A DNA stretch of 64,000 nucleotides from Phenylobacterium sp. Root1290 (GTDB taxonomy: Bacteria; Pseudomonadota; Alphaproteobacteria; Caulobacterales; Caulobacteraceae): the NCBI RefSeq assembly GCF_001425305.1, contig NZ_LMEE01000001.1, forward strand, positions 988,216 to 1,052,215, written 5' to 3'. The first letter of the stretch is position 1. The number at the start of each line of letters is the position of its first letter. A program made the position numbers and the translations under genes. Below, one piece after another: positions 32,648-42,804 of the stretch. Below the pieces are notes generated by a model. It had not been told where the DNA came from. It saw only the letters and a list, made by a program, of their open reading frames with translations, and searched no databases.

Positions 32648-33157
32648 CTAACGGAAACGCACGTCTGCATCCTCGAACCGGTCGATGAGCAGATGCGCGA
32701 ACGGAAACAAAATGACTGTAGCCAGGAATTGCCACGCGATGGCGATGGGGTCCGCTGTCGCATGCGCCCCGACCATCGTGAACAGGAACGCCGCGCCCAG
32801 GACGAGGCCGGTCGCGGCCGCGTACCAGGCCCACATCACCGGAAAGCTCTGCCCCGCCATCATGCTGCGCCCGACCAGGCCGGCGCCGTAGACCAGCAGC
32901 AGCGACAGCGCCCACAGGCCCAACGGCGCGCCCCAGAGGATGTCGAGGAACAGGCCCATCACCAGCACCCCGGCGGGCGCCAGCATCGAGGGGCGGATCA
33001 CCGCCCAGGCGAACGCCGGCACCATCGGGAAGATCGGCTCAGGCAGGCTGAGGCCGAAAGGCCGGAAGGGCAGTGAGAAGAGGACGGTCAGGATCAGGCA
33101 CTGAACGATCGGGACCCCGATCCAGCGCCAGGGAGCCATGGGACGCGCGCCGGCCAT
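32648..33157 (-). CDS. mreD: Rod-shape-determining protein MreD
   Basis: A 169-residue protein with five or six membrane helices, as expected for MreD, the membrane partner that links MreC to the RodA-PBP2 pair. Sequence conservation in this family is low; the assignment rests on hydropathy, the terminal FPFAHLLIDRFEDADVRFR and position between mreC and mrdA. Its ATG directly abuts the mreC stop codon. The mrdA start follows after 12 bases. Confidence 0.92.
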   Translation of the reverse strand: MAGARPMAPWRWIGVPIVQCLILTVLFSLPFRPFGLSLPEPIFPMVPAFAWAVIRPSMLAPAGVLVMGLFLDILWGAPLGLWALSLLLVYGAGLVGRSMMAGQSFPVMWAWYAAATGLVLGAAFLFTMVGAHATADPIAIAWQFLATVILFPFAHLLIDRFEDADVRFR

Positions 33158-34309
33158 CTAGAATGGTATCTCCGCCGGCGGCGGAGCCTGCGGCTGGGCG
33201 GCGGGGGCGGTCGGCGGCGCCGCCGACGGCGTCGGACGCGCCGGCGCGGGCCTGGGCGTCGCGGGCCGGGGGGCCGCTGGCCGAGGAGCCGCGGGACGTG
33301 TCGCGGCAGGGGCGGCGCTGGCCGGGCGCGCGGCCGCGGGGGCCGCAGCCGCGCCGGCCGTCGCGGCCGGGGCGACCGGCGTGGAGGTCACGCCCACGGT
33401 CGGCGGCGGATTGGCTGGCGGCGGCACGGGCATCCGGTTGAGTTCCGCCGCAGCCGCGGCGGCAAGCTGCGAGAAGTCCTGGAACAGCATGACCTGGACG
33501 AAGTCCACGGGCGCGGCGTCCGAGGCCAGCACCGCGCGCCAGCGGCCGTCCAGCCCCTTGACCGCGACGCCGACCGGCAGGCCGCGCGGCAGCACGCCGC
33601 CGTCGCCGGAGGTGACGATCCGGTCGCCCTGCTTCACCGGGTCCTGGCCGCGCAGGTACTCGAGCCGCGGATTGGGGCCGCCGTCCCCGGCCAGGATGGC
33701 GCGGGCGTTGGTGCGATCGATCATCACCGGCGTGCGCGAGGCGATGTCGGTCAGCAGCAGGATGCGGCTGGCGCCGTTGGTCACGCCGATGATGCGGCCG
33801 ACGACGCCGTTCTCGCTCATCACCGGATTGCCCGGCTGGATGCCCTTCTCAGTCCCGGCGTTGGCCAGGCGGGTGTTGGAGAACGGCCCCCTCGCCTCGC
33901 TGACCGTGCGGGCGGCGACCATCGGGATCGGGGGGTCGGTCTTCAGGCCCAGCAGCGCCTTGTAGCGGTCATTGGTGTCGCGCAGGGCCAGGGCGGCGAC
34001 CTGCCATTGGCGCGCCTCGCGCAGCTCTTCCTTGAGCCGGCGGTTCTCGGACACTGCGAAGAAGTAGCCGCGGATCCCATCGACGCCGTTGCCGATCCAC
34101 TCGCCGGGCGTGGCCAGCACGCCGGTGACCGGCGCGGCGATGGCGTCGCCGACCTTGCGCGATGCGCCATAGGCTTCGGTCTGGAAGGTCTCGCGGCGGT
34201 CCGACATCAGCAGGACCAGCGCCACCACCATGGCGACGACAAGGGCGACCCCGGCCGTCCAGGCCAGGGGGACCTTCAGTTCACCAAACGGGTTCTCGCG
34301 AAGAGCCAC
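33158..34309 (-). CDS. mreC: Rod-shape-determining protein MreC with a long Pro/Ala tail
   Basis: A 383-residue periplasmic scaffold protein with one N-terminal membrane helix (about 14-33), a coiled-coil region (about 70-110) and the two beta-barrel MreC domain (about 120-285). The domain is shown by GIQPGNPVMSENGVVGRIIGVTNGASRILLLTD and GDRIVTSGDGGVLPRGLPVG. After about residue 290 a tail of roughly 90 residues consists almost wholly of Pro, Ala, Arg and Thr. It includes repeats such as RPAAPRPAAPRPATPRPAP, and is likely disordered periplasmic sequence. Such tails occur in Caulobacteraceae MreC but vary. It is 63 bases after mreB. Confidence 0.95.
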   Translation of the reverse strand: MALRENPFGELKVPLAWTAGVALVVAMVVALVLLMSDRRETFQTEAYGASRKVGDAIAAPVTGVLATPGEWIGNGVDGIRGYFFAVSENRRLKEELREARQWQVAALALRDTNDRYKALLGLKTDPPIPMVAARTVSEARGPFSNTRLANAGTEKGIQPGNPVMSENGVVGRIIGVTNGASRILLLTDIASRTPVMIDRTNARAILAGDGGPNPRLEYLRGQDPVKQGDRIVTSGDGGVLPRGLPVGVAVKGLDGRWRAVLASDAAPVDFVQVMLFQDFSQLAAAAAAELNRMPVPPPANPPPTVGVTSTPVAPAATAGAAAAPAAARPASAAPAATRPAAPRPAAPRPATPRPAPARPTPSAAPPTAPAAQPQAPPPAEIPF

Positions 34310-34372
34310 CTGAACTTGCTCGCCCTAAAGGCGCAGCCTGGGAGCCCTCCCCCAGACCGCGACTCGGCAATT

Positions 34373-35560
<1,188 letters not shown>

Positions 35561-35648
35561 TCAAGGCTTAATGACACGTCTGTGGTTTCGCGTCGCACGT
35601 GTGAAGTAGGACGCGCTCCAACAAGCTGCCCAACGGTGAGGGATCGGG

Positions 35649-37076
35649 TCAAACCGTCGCTGAAATCGGGGCGGAAATACGGCAGCGGAGACCACTTTCC
35701 GCAAAGTCGACCTCGACCTGTCCCGTAAGCTCGCGCTCCACCGCGCCCCGAATGAAGCGCAGTCCGAAGCCGCGGCGCGCCGGCTGGGCCGGCGGCGGGC
35801 CGTCCGTCTCGCGCCATTCCAGGAACAGGAAGTCCCCGGCGCGCGTCCAGTGGACCAGCAGCCGGCCCAGGGGCGCGGACAACGCCCCGTGCCGCGCGGC
35901 GTTGGTCGCCAGCTCGTGCAGCACCATGGCGAAGGTCACCGAGGCGCGCGTGGAGAGCTGCACCGACGGCCCCTCGCAGATCGCCACGTCCGCGCCGAAG
36001 GGGGTCAGCACCCCCGCGACGATATCGCCCAGGTCGGCGGCCTCCCACCGGCGCTCGGCCAAACGGTTGTGTGCGCCCGACAGCGCCATCAGCCGCGCCT
36101 CGAACGCCTGGCGCATGCCGGCCGGGTCGCCGACGTCGTGGAAGCTGTGCGCCGCCAGCGATTGCACCGTCGCCAAGGTGTTCTTCACCCGGTGGTTCAG
36201 TTCGTCGAGCAGGGTCTTCTGCAGGTCCTCGGCGCGTTTGCGCTCGGTGACGTCGACCAGCATGTTGATCGCCCCGACCACCTCCCCGTCGGCGCCGGCC
36301 AGCGGGGTCGGATAGGCCAGGAACGCGCCGCGGGTGCCGTCGGGCCGCTCGAAGATCGCTTCGGCCCCGGCGATCTGCCGCCTCTCCTTGAGCGCCACCG
36401 CCATCGAACAGCGGTCGAGCGGCAGGGGCGCGCCCTCGGGCTCGTAGAGCTTGTGCGACCCGCACCAGAGATCCTCGCCGAGCTTGGGCTCACGTCCCCA
36501 GAGGGTGACGGCGGCGTGGTTGTAGCTCAGCACCCGCCCCTCGGGATCGGTCTGGTAAATCGCGATCGGCGAGGTCTCGACGATCCGCTGGGTCCAGGCC
36601 TGGCGGTTGCGCAGCATCTCCCGCGCCTGGCGCAGTTCGGTGACGTCCTGCAGGCAGTTGATCGCGCCGATCAGCCGCCCGGCCTCGTCGAACAGCGGCT
36701 CGGCATTGGCCAGCAGGTGGGTGCGCCGGCCGTCCAGCTGCTGGATGATGACCTCGCGGTCCTTCACCGGCGCGCCGGTGGCCAGCGCCACGGACACCGG
36801 CGACTGCTCGGCCGTCATCTGGGCGCCGTCGGTGTGGAAGGTCCGTTCGAACGGCGGGCTCTCGCCGGCGGGAGGCGGCGTTCCGCCCCAAAGCTCCACC
36901 GCGCGGCTGTTGTAGTGGAGGACGACGCCTTTCCGGTCGCAGACATAGACGCCGATCGGCAGGCGTTCCAGCAGGCCCTCCCAGGACTGGAAGGCGCGCC
37001 TGAGCAGGACTTCAGCGACGGCCGGGCGGCCGTAGAGGCCAGCCTCACCCATCTGCATTCCCCCGACGTCGTCCAT
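35649..37076 (-). CDS. PAS-PAS HWE-family sensor histidine kinase
   Basis: A 475-residue soluble kinase with two PAS domains (about 30-145 and 165-285, each ending in an INxLxDVTExxxA/R-type PAC segment) and an HWE/HisKA_2 core. The phosphoacceptor is His295 in DELNHRVKNTLATVQSLA. The ATPase domain shows HELATNAARHGALS and the WRE motif (LEWRETDGPP) that names the family. HWE kinases often act in light, redox or general-stress circuits. No response regulator, NepR or PhyR gene is adjacent, so its partner is unknown. The start could also be the ATG codon at residue 7 or 9. Confidence 0.92.
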   Translation of the reverse strand: MDDVGGMQMGEAGLYGRPAVAEVLLRRAFQSWEGLLERLPIGVYVCDRKGVVLHYNSRAVELWGGTPPPAGESPPFERTFHTDGAQMTAEQSPVSVALATGAPVKDREVIIQQLDGRRTHLLANAEPLFDEAGRLIGAINCLQDVTELRQAREMLRNRQAWTQRIVETSPIAIYQTDPEGRVLSYNHAAVTLWGREPKLGEDLWCGSHKLYEPEGAPLPLDRCSMAVALKERRQIAGAEAIFERPDGTRGAFLAYPTPLAGADGEVVGAINMLVDVTERKRAEDLQKTLLDELNHRVKNTLATVQSLAAHSFHDVGDPAGMRQAFEARLMALSGAHNRLAERRWEAADLGDIVAGVLTPFGADVAICEGPSVQLSTRASVTFAMVLHELATNAARHGALSAPLGRLLVHWTRAGDFLFLEWRETDGPPPAQPARRGFGLRFIRGAVERELTGQVEVDFAESGLRCRISAPISATV

Positions 37077-37274
37077 ATCGCCGCCCGAAACTACGCATTT
37101 AGGGCCTCAAATCAGTCAGCTCCCCAGATTGTTCCGTCGAGTCGGCGACATTGACGACTCTGCTGTGGACAATGCGTGGACTGTTTCTCTGACGCTACAG
37201 CCAAGCAGCAACCCCAGGCCTACAAAGGCGCTCCCGTCTACCGACCATCCCGGTCGAATGTTCCGTGCACGAAG

Positions 37275-38801
37275 ATGTCATCTCGCCAGGCCGTCCTGGG
37301 CGTCGAAGGCGCCAGCTTCTTCTATGGATCCAACAAGGTATTCGAAGGGGTCAGCTTCCAGCTTGACGATGCGCGCACCGCCCTGGTCGGCGAGAACGGC
37401 GCCGGCAAGTCGACGCTGCTGAAGTGCCTGCTGGGCGAACTGGAGCTGATGGACGGCCAGATCGTCCGCTCTCGCGGCCTGAAGATCGGATACGTCCCCC
37501 AGGAGACCCCGCCGGGCCTGGGCGATAAGAGCGTCCGCGAGGTTCTGGAGGCCGCCCTTCCCCTCTCCGACGGCTCGGAGGACTGGAAGGTCGACGTCCT
37601 GCTGGACGAGATCGGCGTGTCCTACGAGACCGCGCAGCAGCCTTTCGGCTCGCTGAGCGGCGGCTGGCAGAGGCTGTTGCTCATCGCCGCGGCGGCAAGG
37701 CTTTCCGAGCCCGACCTGCTGATCCTCGACGAGCCGACCAACCACCTCGACCTGTCGAACATCAACACGCTGGAGACCTGGCTGGCGCAGGACGACCGGC
37801 TGCCGATGCTGATCGTCAGCCACGATCGCGAGTTCCTGCAGCGTACGACGACGCGCACCCTGTTCCTGCGGGCTGACGGGGCGCACAGCTTCAGGACGCC
37901 GTTCGTGGAGGCGCGCGAGGCGCTGCTCCAGCGCGACGCCGCCGACGCCGTGCGCCGGCAGCTGGAGGGCAAGGAGATCGAGCGCCTGCAGAAGGTGGCG
38001 GCGCGCTACCGCGTCTGGGGCGTGAAGAACGACGCCTTCCACAAGCGCGCCAAGGCCACCGAGAAGCGCATCGAGCGGATCGAAGCCGACCGCACCGGCG
38101 CCTATTCGGCGCGCGAACGGCGGCTGGAGCTGCATGACGGCGACATGGACGCCAAGGTGGCGCTGCGCATTCGCGACTACGCGGTCACCACGCCCGGCGA
38201 GGGGCGCAAGCTGTTCGTGATCGATCGCCTCAATGTCGCCCGCGGCGACCGCATCGCCCTGCTGGGCGTGAACGGCGCCGGCAAGTCGATGCTGTTGTCC
38301 GCCCTCGCCCGCGCCTTCGATCCGGACCTGGAGCACTATGACGGTCAGGCGCCGATCAGCTTCAATCCGCAGAGCCGGCTGGTCTATTTCGATCAGAAGA
38401 TGGCCGACCTGCCGCTGAAGATCAGCCTGCTGGACTATGTGGCCTCGGCCGAGGGGGCGACCGACCGCGACGCCAACGCCCTGCTGGCCAAGGCGGGATT
38501 TCCCTATGTGCGGATCAAGGGTCCGATCGGCGACCTCAGCTATGGCGAGCGGGCGCGGCTGGTCTTCCTGCGCATGAAGCTGGCGCGGCCCAACCTCTAC
38601 CTGCTGGACGAACCGACCAACCACCTCGACATCGAGGGCCAGGAGGCGCTGGAGGCGCAGCTGGAAAGCGCTGACACCGCCTGCATGTTCGTCTCCCACG
38701 ACCGCTACTTCACCCGCAGCGCCGCCACCCGCTTCCTGGAGATCCGCAAGGGCCGGCTGGTCGAGGTCGAGGGCCCCGAAGCGTTCTTCGCCGCCCAATA
38801 G
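37275..38801 (+). CDS. ABC-F family ATPase (ribosome-associated type)
   Basis: A 508-residue soluble protein with two ABC ATPase domains and no membrane part, the ABC-F layout. Domain 1 has ENGAGKST (40-47), LSGGWQRL and ILDEPTNHLD; domain 2 has NGAGKSML and LLDEPTNHLD. The inter-domain linker (about 215-310) is rich in charged helices, as in the P-site tRNA interaction motif. The second signature reads LSYGERARL instead of the usual LSGGE. ABC-F proteins act on the ribosome as translation factors or give antibiotic protection; which applies here is not clear. The ATG at 37275 gives the conserved N-terminus; an upstream ATG at 37176 would add an unrelated 33 residues. Confidence 0.92.
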   Translation: MSSRQAVLGVEGASFFYGSNKVFEGVSFQLDDARTALVGENGAGKSTLLKCLLGELELMDGQIVRSRGLKIGYVPQETPPGLGDKSVREVLEAALPLSDGSEDWKVDVLLDEIGVSYETAQQPFGSLSGGWQRLLLIAAAARLSEPDLLILDEPTNHLDLSNINTLETWLAQDDRLPMLIVSHDREFLQRTTTRTLFLRADGAHSFRTPFVEAREALLQRDAADAVRRQLEGKEIERLQKVAARYRVWGVKNDAFHKRAKATEKRIERIEADRTGAYSARERRLELHDGDMDAKVALRIRDYAVTTPGEGRKLFVIDRLNVARGDRIALLGVNGAGKSMLLSALARAFDPDLEHYDGQAPISFNPQSRLVYFDQKMADLPLKISLLDYVASAEGATDRDANALLAKAGFPYVRIKGPIGDLSYGERARLVFLRMKLARPNLYLLDEPTNHLDIEGQEALEAQLESADTACMFVSHDRYFTRSAATRFLEIRKGRLVEVEGPEAFFAAQ

Positions 38802-38833
38802 GCGCAGGACGCGAAACGCCTTAAGTCGGGGGC

Positions 38834-39187
38834 ATGCAGAAAGTGATCACCTGGGCCGGTCGCGCCGCCCTGCTCGTCGTCCTGGCCGTGTGCGTCGTCG
38901 GCGCCCTGGACCCGAACTACAACGCCAAGAAGTGGGCGCCGCCCGCCGACGCGGTGATGCACATCATCTACGGCTATCTGCTGACGGTGCTGTCGATCCT
39001 GGCGCTGCCGAAGATCAAGCCGTGGAAGATCGGCGGCTTCTACCTGGCCCTGGGCGCGGGGCTCGAGCTGAGCCAGATCCTGGGCGTGGTGTCGGGGACC
39101 TTCCAGTGGAAGGATCTCGTTTCCAACGTCGCAGGCGTGGTCGCCGCCCTGCTTCCGATGTGGCTGGCCCGCCGCAAGGCGCGTTAA
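38834..39187 (+). CDS. VanZ-like small membrane protein
   Basis: A 117-residue protein with about four membrane helices. The motif set ADAVMHIIYGYLLTVLSILALP, then GLELSQILGVVSGTFQWKDLVSNVAGV, matches VanZ-like family proteins, where ExxQ and DxxxNxxG are conserved. VanZ gives low-level teicoplanin resistance in enterococci, but most family members have no known role. It follows the ABC-F gene by 32 bases and may share its transcript. Its stop overlaps that of the convergent modA by four bases. Confidence 0.85.
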   Translation: MQKVITWAGRAALLVVLAVCVVGALDPNYNAKKWAPPADAVMHIIYGYLLTVLSILALPKIKPWKIGGFYLALGAGLELSQILGVVSGTFQWKDLVSNVAGVVAALLPMWLARRKAR

Positions 39188-39948
39188 CGCAGCACCACGA
39201 AGCCGTACTTGCGGAACACCGCCGCAGCCTTCGGCGAGCCCATGAAGGCCAGGAACTTCGCGGCATCCGGGTTCTTGGAGCTGGCCACGACCGCGGCCGG
39301 ATAGACGATCCGGGGGTGCGCGCCTTCCGGGAACAGGCCGACGATGCGGACCTTGGGCTCCACCTTGGCGTCGGTGTCGTAGACGATCCCCAGCGGGGTC
39401 TCGCCGCGCGCCACGAACTGCAGCGCCGCCCGGACGTTCTCGGCCTGGACCAGCTTGCCGGAGACGCCGTCCCAGACTCCGAGGGCGGTCAGCGAGGCGC
39501 GGGCGTACTTGCCCGCCGGCACGTCGGGACCGGCCACGGCCAGCCGGCCCTGCCCCAGGGCCTTGGCGATCGGCATCCCCTTGCCGACCTTCAGCGCGAC
39601 CTTGGAGTCGGCCGGCGCGATCAGGGCCAGGCGGTTGGTCAGCAGATCGCGCCGGCTGGCCGTCACGATCAGCTTGCGCGCGGCCAGATAGTTCATCCAG
39701 TCGACATCGGCCGAGACGTAGATGTCGGCCGGCGCTCCCTGCTCGATCTGGCGGGCGATCGCCGATGAAGCGGCATAGGAGAAACGCACCTCGCCCCCGG
39801 CCTTCTCGTACTCGGCCCCGACCTCGTCGAGGGCGTTCTTGAGCGAGGCGGCGGCGAAGACGGTAAGCGGCGCGGCGTGAGCCGCTCCGGCCATGAGGAC
39901 GGCGGCCAGCAGGCCCGCGGCCCATCGGATCAAGGGAAGCTTGCGCAT
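39184..39948 (-). CDS. modA: Molybdate/tungstate ABC transporter substrate-binding protein
   Basis: A 254-residue periplasmic binding protein with a signal peptide (to AGAAHA-AP). Oxyanion-binding elements are visible: FAAASLKNAL, YAASSAIARQIEQGAPADIYVSAD, GKYARASL and LGIVYDTDA. It should deliver molybdate to a ModBC transporter. Unusually no modB or modC lies beside it; the neighbours are a VanZ-like gene and an EamA transporter. The ATG at 39948 with AGGAA upstream gives a normal signal peptide; the frame extends to 39981 without purpose. The partner permease must be encoded elsewhere. Confidence 0.9.
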   Translation of the reverse strand: MRKLPLIRWAAGLLAAVLMAGAAHAAPLTVFAAASLKNALDEVGAEYEKAGGEVRFSYAASSAIARQIEQGAPADIYVSADVDWMNYLAARKLIVTASRRDLLTNRLALIAPADSKVALKVGKGMPIAKALGQGRLAVAGPDVPAGKYARASLTALGVWDGVSGKLVQAENVRAALQFVARGETPLGIVYDTDAKVEPKVRIVGLFPEGAHPRIVYPAAVVASSKNPDAAKFLAFMGSPKAAAVFRKYGFVVLR

Positions 39949-39995
39949 CGGGTTCCTATTCAACGGCCATCGCATAACCAAACAAGTCGTTCAGG

Positions 39996-40874
39996 TCACC
40001 AGAGCGCGGTCATCACCACGCCGATCGCCGTCGCCGCCCCGCCGATCATCTGACGAAGGCTCAGCTTCTCCTTGAACAGCCGACGGCCCGCGGCGGCGGC
40101 GATCGGCGCCTCGATGACTCCGACGGCGCGCACGGCGCCCGCCGGCGCCAGCGCCAGGGCCGCGAACCAGCAGGCCGACGCCGCCGCGCCGCAGAAACCC
40201 GCGCCCAGCGACTGCCGCCAGGATGCGAACACCGCCCGCAGCGCTGCTGGCCGGGTCATCCCCAGAAACGCCAACAGCGCCGAGGACTGCAGCGCCTGAG
40301 CGATGCAGACCGAGGCCGTCGCCGCATAGATCGGGTGGGCAGGATCGAGCGCCAGGCCAGCCTGCCGATAGGCGTTAAGGGTGACCCCGAAGGCCAGGCC
40401 TGAAGCCAGTCCGAACAGCGCCCCGCGCGCCGCCCCCTTGTCCGCCCCGGCCTTTGGCCAAGACAGCACCGCCAGCCCCGCCGTCGTCGCCGCGACGCCC
40501 AGCCAGGCATGGAGGCTGAGCCTGTCACCGACCACAACCCCCATCAGCGCCGCCAGCGGCAGAGACGACTGCTGCATGAAGGTCGCGACCGCAAAGCCGG
40601 AACGGCGCATGGCCACCAGCAGCGCGGCGGTCGCCGCGACCTGCCCGGCCGCGCCGCTCGCCACAGCCAGGGCGAAGCGCCACGAGAAGCGCGGGTCGGC
40701 GTCGGGGGTCGCCAGGGCGACCGCGCCGAAGATGAGCAAGGCGAACGGCAGGCCGAACAGGAACCGCACCAGCGTCGCGCCCCACGGTCCGGCGTCGCCC
40801 ACCAGGCCGCGCTGCAGCGCGTTGCGCGCCACCTGCAGCGGCGCAGCCGCCGCCGTCAGAATGATCCAGAGCAT
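39996..40874 (-). CDS. EamA/DMT-superfamily transporter
   Basis: A 292-residue membrane protein with ten predicted helices in two five-helix EamA repeats. The ends of both halves (GVVVGDRLSLHAWLGVAATTAGLAVLSW and KEKLSLRQMIGGAATAIGVVMTA) show the typical EamA signature with a charged E/DxLxxxxxxG segment. Substrates of the superfamily include amino acids, nucleotides and metabolites, and no prediction is possible. It lies 47 bases upstream of modA on the same strand; co-transcription is possible. Confidence 0.9.
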   Translation of the reverse strand: MLWIILTAAAAPLQVARNALQRGLVGDAGPWGATLVRFLFGLPFALLIFGAVALATPDADPRFSWRFALAVASGAAGQVAATAALLVAMRRSGFAVATFMQQSSLPLAALMGVVVGDRLSLHAWLGVAATTAGLAVLSWPKAGADKGAARGALFGLASGLAFGVTLNAYRQAGLALDPAHPIYAATASVCIAQALQSSALLAFLGMTRPAALRAVFASWRQSLGAGFCGAAASACWFAALALAPAGAVRAVGVIEAPIAAAAGRRLFKEKLSLRQMIGGAATAIGVVMTALW

Positions 40875-40893
40875 GTCACGATGATCCGCTCAA

Positions 40894-40911
40894 TTCCCGC
40901 GCAGGCGGGAA
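40894..40911. repeat. REP-like hairpin TTCCCGC-GCAG-GCGGGAA
   Basis: A perfect 7-base stem with a GCAG loop between the EamA gene start and the leuA stop. CCCGC...GCGGG hairpins of this form are dispersed in many alphaproteobacterial genomes. Only this copy was recognised here. A second stem, CCGCGCC...GGCGCGG, follows directly (40912-40932). Confidence 0.45.
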
Positions 40912-40948
40912 GCCGCGCCGGGTCGCGGCGCGGGCTGTTCCGATAGGA

Positions 40949-40966
40949 GGCCCCGGGTTTGGGGCC
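40949..40966 (-). terminator. Likely leuA terminator hairpin
   Basis: On the minus strand GGCCCC-AAACCC-GGGGCC begins ten bases after the leuA stop codon. The stem is perfect but no U-tract follows, so termination may be Rho-assisted. Confidence 0.45.
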
Positions 40967-40975
40967 GAGCGGATA

Positions 40976-42553
<1,578 letters not shown>

Positions 42554-42707
42554 TTGCGAACTCTCTTCGCGGGTATTCTGTTGGGGCGGGCGAGCGGGTG
42601 AATTGTCCCCTGAGCGCCCGGCCGCGAAGTCGCGCAGCCTAAAGGGTCGCCCAGGGGCGGCTAAGCCCCAGGTCAAGTAGAAGCAGGCTGTTCGGCTGCG
42701 TGCGCAT
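42554..42707 (-). promoter_or_regulatory. leuA leader: probable translational attenuator
   Basis: The 154-nt leader contains the leucine-rich ORF, then CTTCGCGG (42622-42629). That segment is perfectly complementary to CCGCGAAG (42565-42572), which overlaps the leuA ribosome binding site (GAAGAGAG, 42561-42568). The same CTTCGCGG can instead form a local hairpin with GGCTGCGCG just after the leader stop codon. A ribosome at the stop would cover that competing arm and let the site be hidden. A ribosome stalled at the Leu codons would leave the hairpin intact and the site open. No U-tract is present, so control is more likely translational than by transcription termination. Confidence 0.55.
42639..42707 (-). 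CDS. leuL: leuA leader peptide (22 residues, leucine-rich)
   Basis: ATG at 42707 to TAG at 42639-42641 encodes 22 residues with seven leucines, including the run SLLLLDLGL. Five of the seven use CTT or CTA, codons that are rare in this GC-rich genome, so the peptide is tuned to stall when charged leucyl-tRNA is low. No ribosome binding site precedes it. Instead a promoter (-35 TTGCGG, -10 TACACA) places the transcription start at or next to the A of the ATG, so the mRNA is probably leaderless, as known for the trp leader peptide of Sinorhizobium. It lies 85 bases upstream of leuA. Confidence 0.7.
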   Translation of the reverse strand: MRTQPNSLLLLDLGLSRPWATL

Positions 42708-42714
42708 GGCGCCG

Positions 42715-42743
42715 TGTGTACCCAAACGGCGCCCGAGCCGCAA
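42715..42743 (-). promoter_or_regulatory. leuA promoter driving a leaderless transcript
   Basis: TTGCGG (42738-42743) and TACACA (42715-42720) with a 17-base spacer; seven bases separate the -10 from the leader-peptide ATG. An 8-base inverted repeat (GGCGCCGT at 42708-42715, ACGGCGCC at 42726-42733) overlaps the -10 element. It might be an operator, or the 3' hairpin of the upstream GST gene. Confidence 0.5.
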
Positions 42744-42804
42744 GACTATTGCGCAAAATCAAGGCGTGAAGCGCCTGCGCGCAAGAACCTTCCCCTACGC
42801 GGCG

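Noticed and set aside
37110-37135. A possible EcfG promoter for the PAS-PAS HWE kinase (GGAAC-N17-GATT, minus strand).
   Set aside because: The -35 is perfect but the -10 lacks the CG of CGTT, so the match is too weak.
42554-42640. A Rho-independent terminator in the leuA leader.
   Set aside because: GC-rich stems exist (for example CGGGCG/CGCCCG), but none is followed by a U-tract, so classical transcription attenuation was not claimed.
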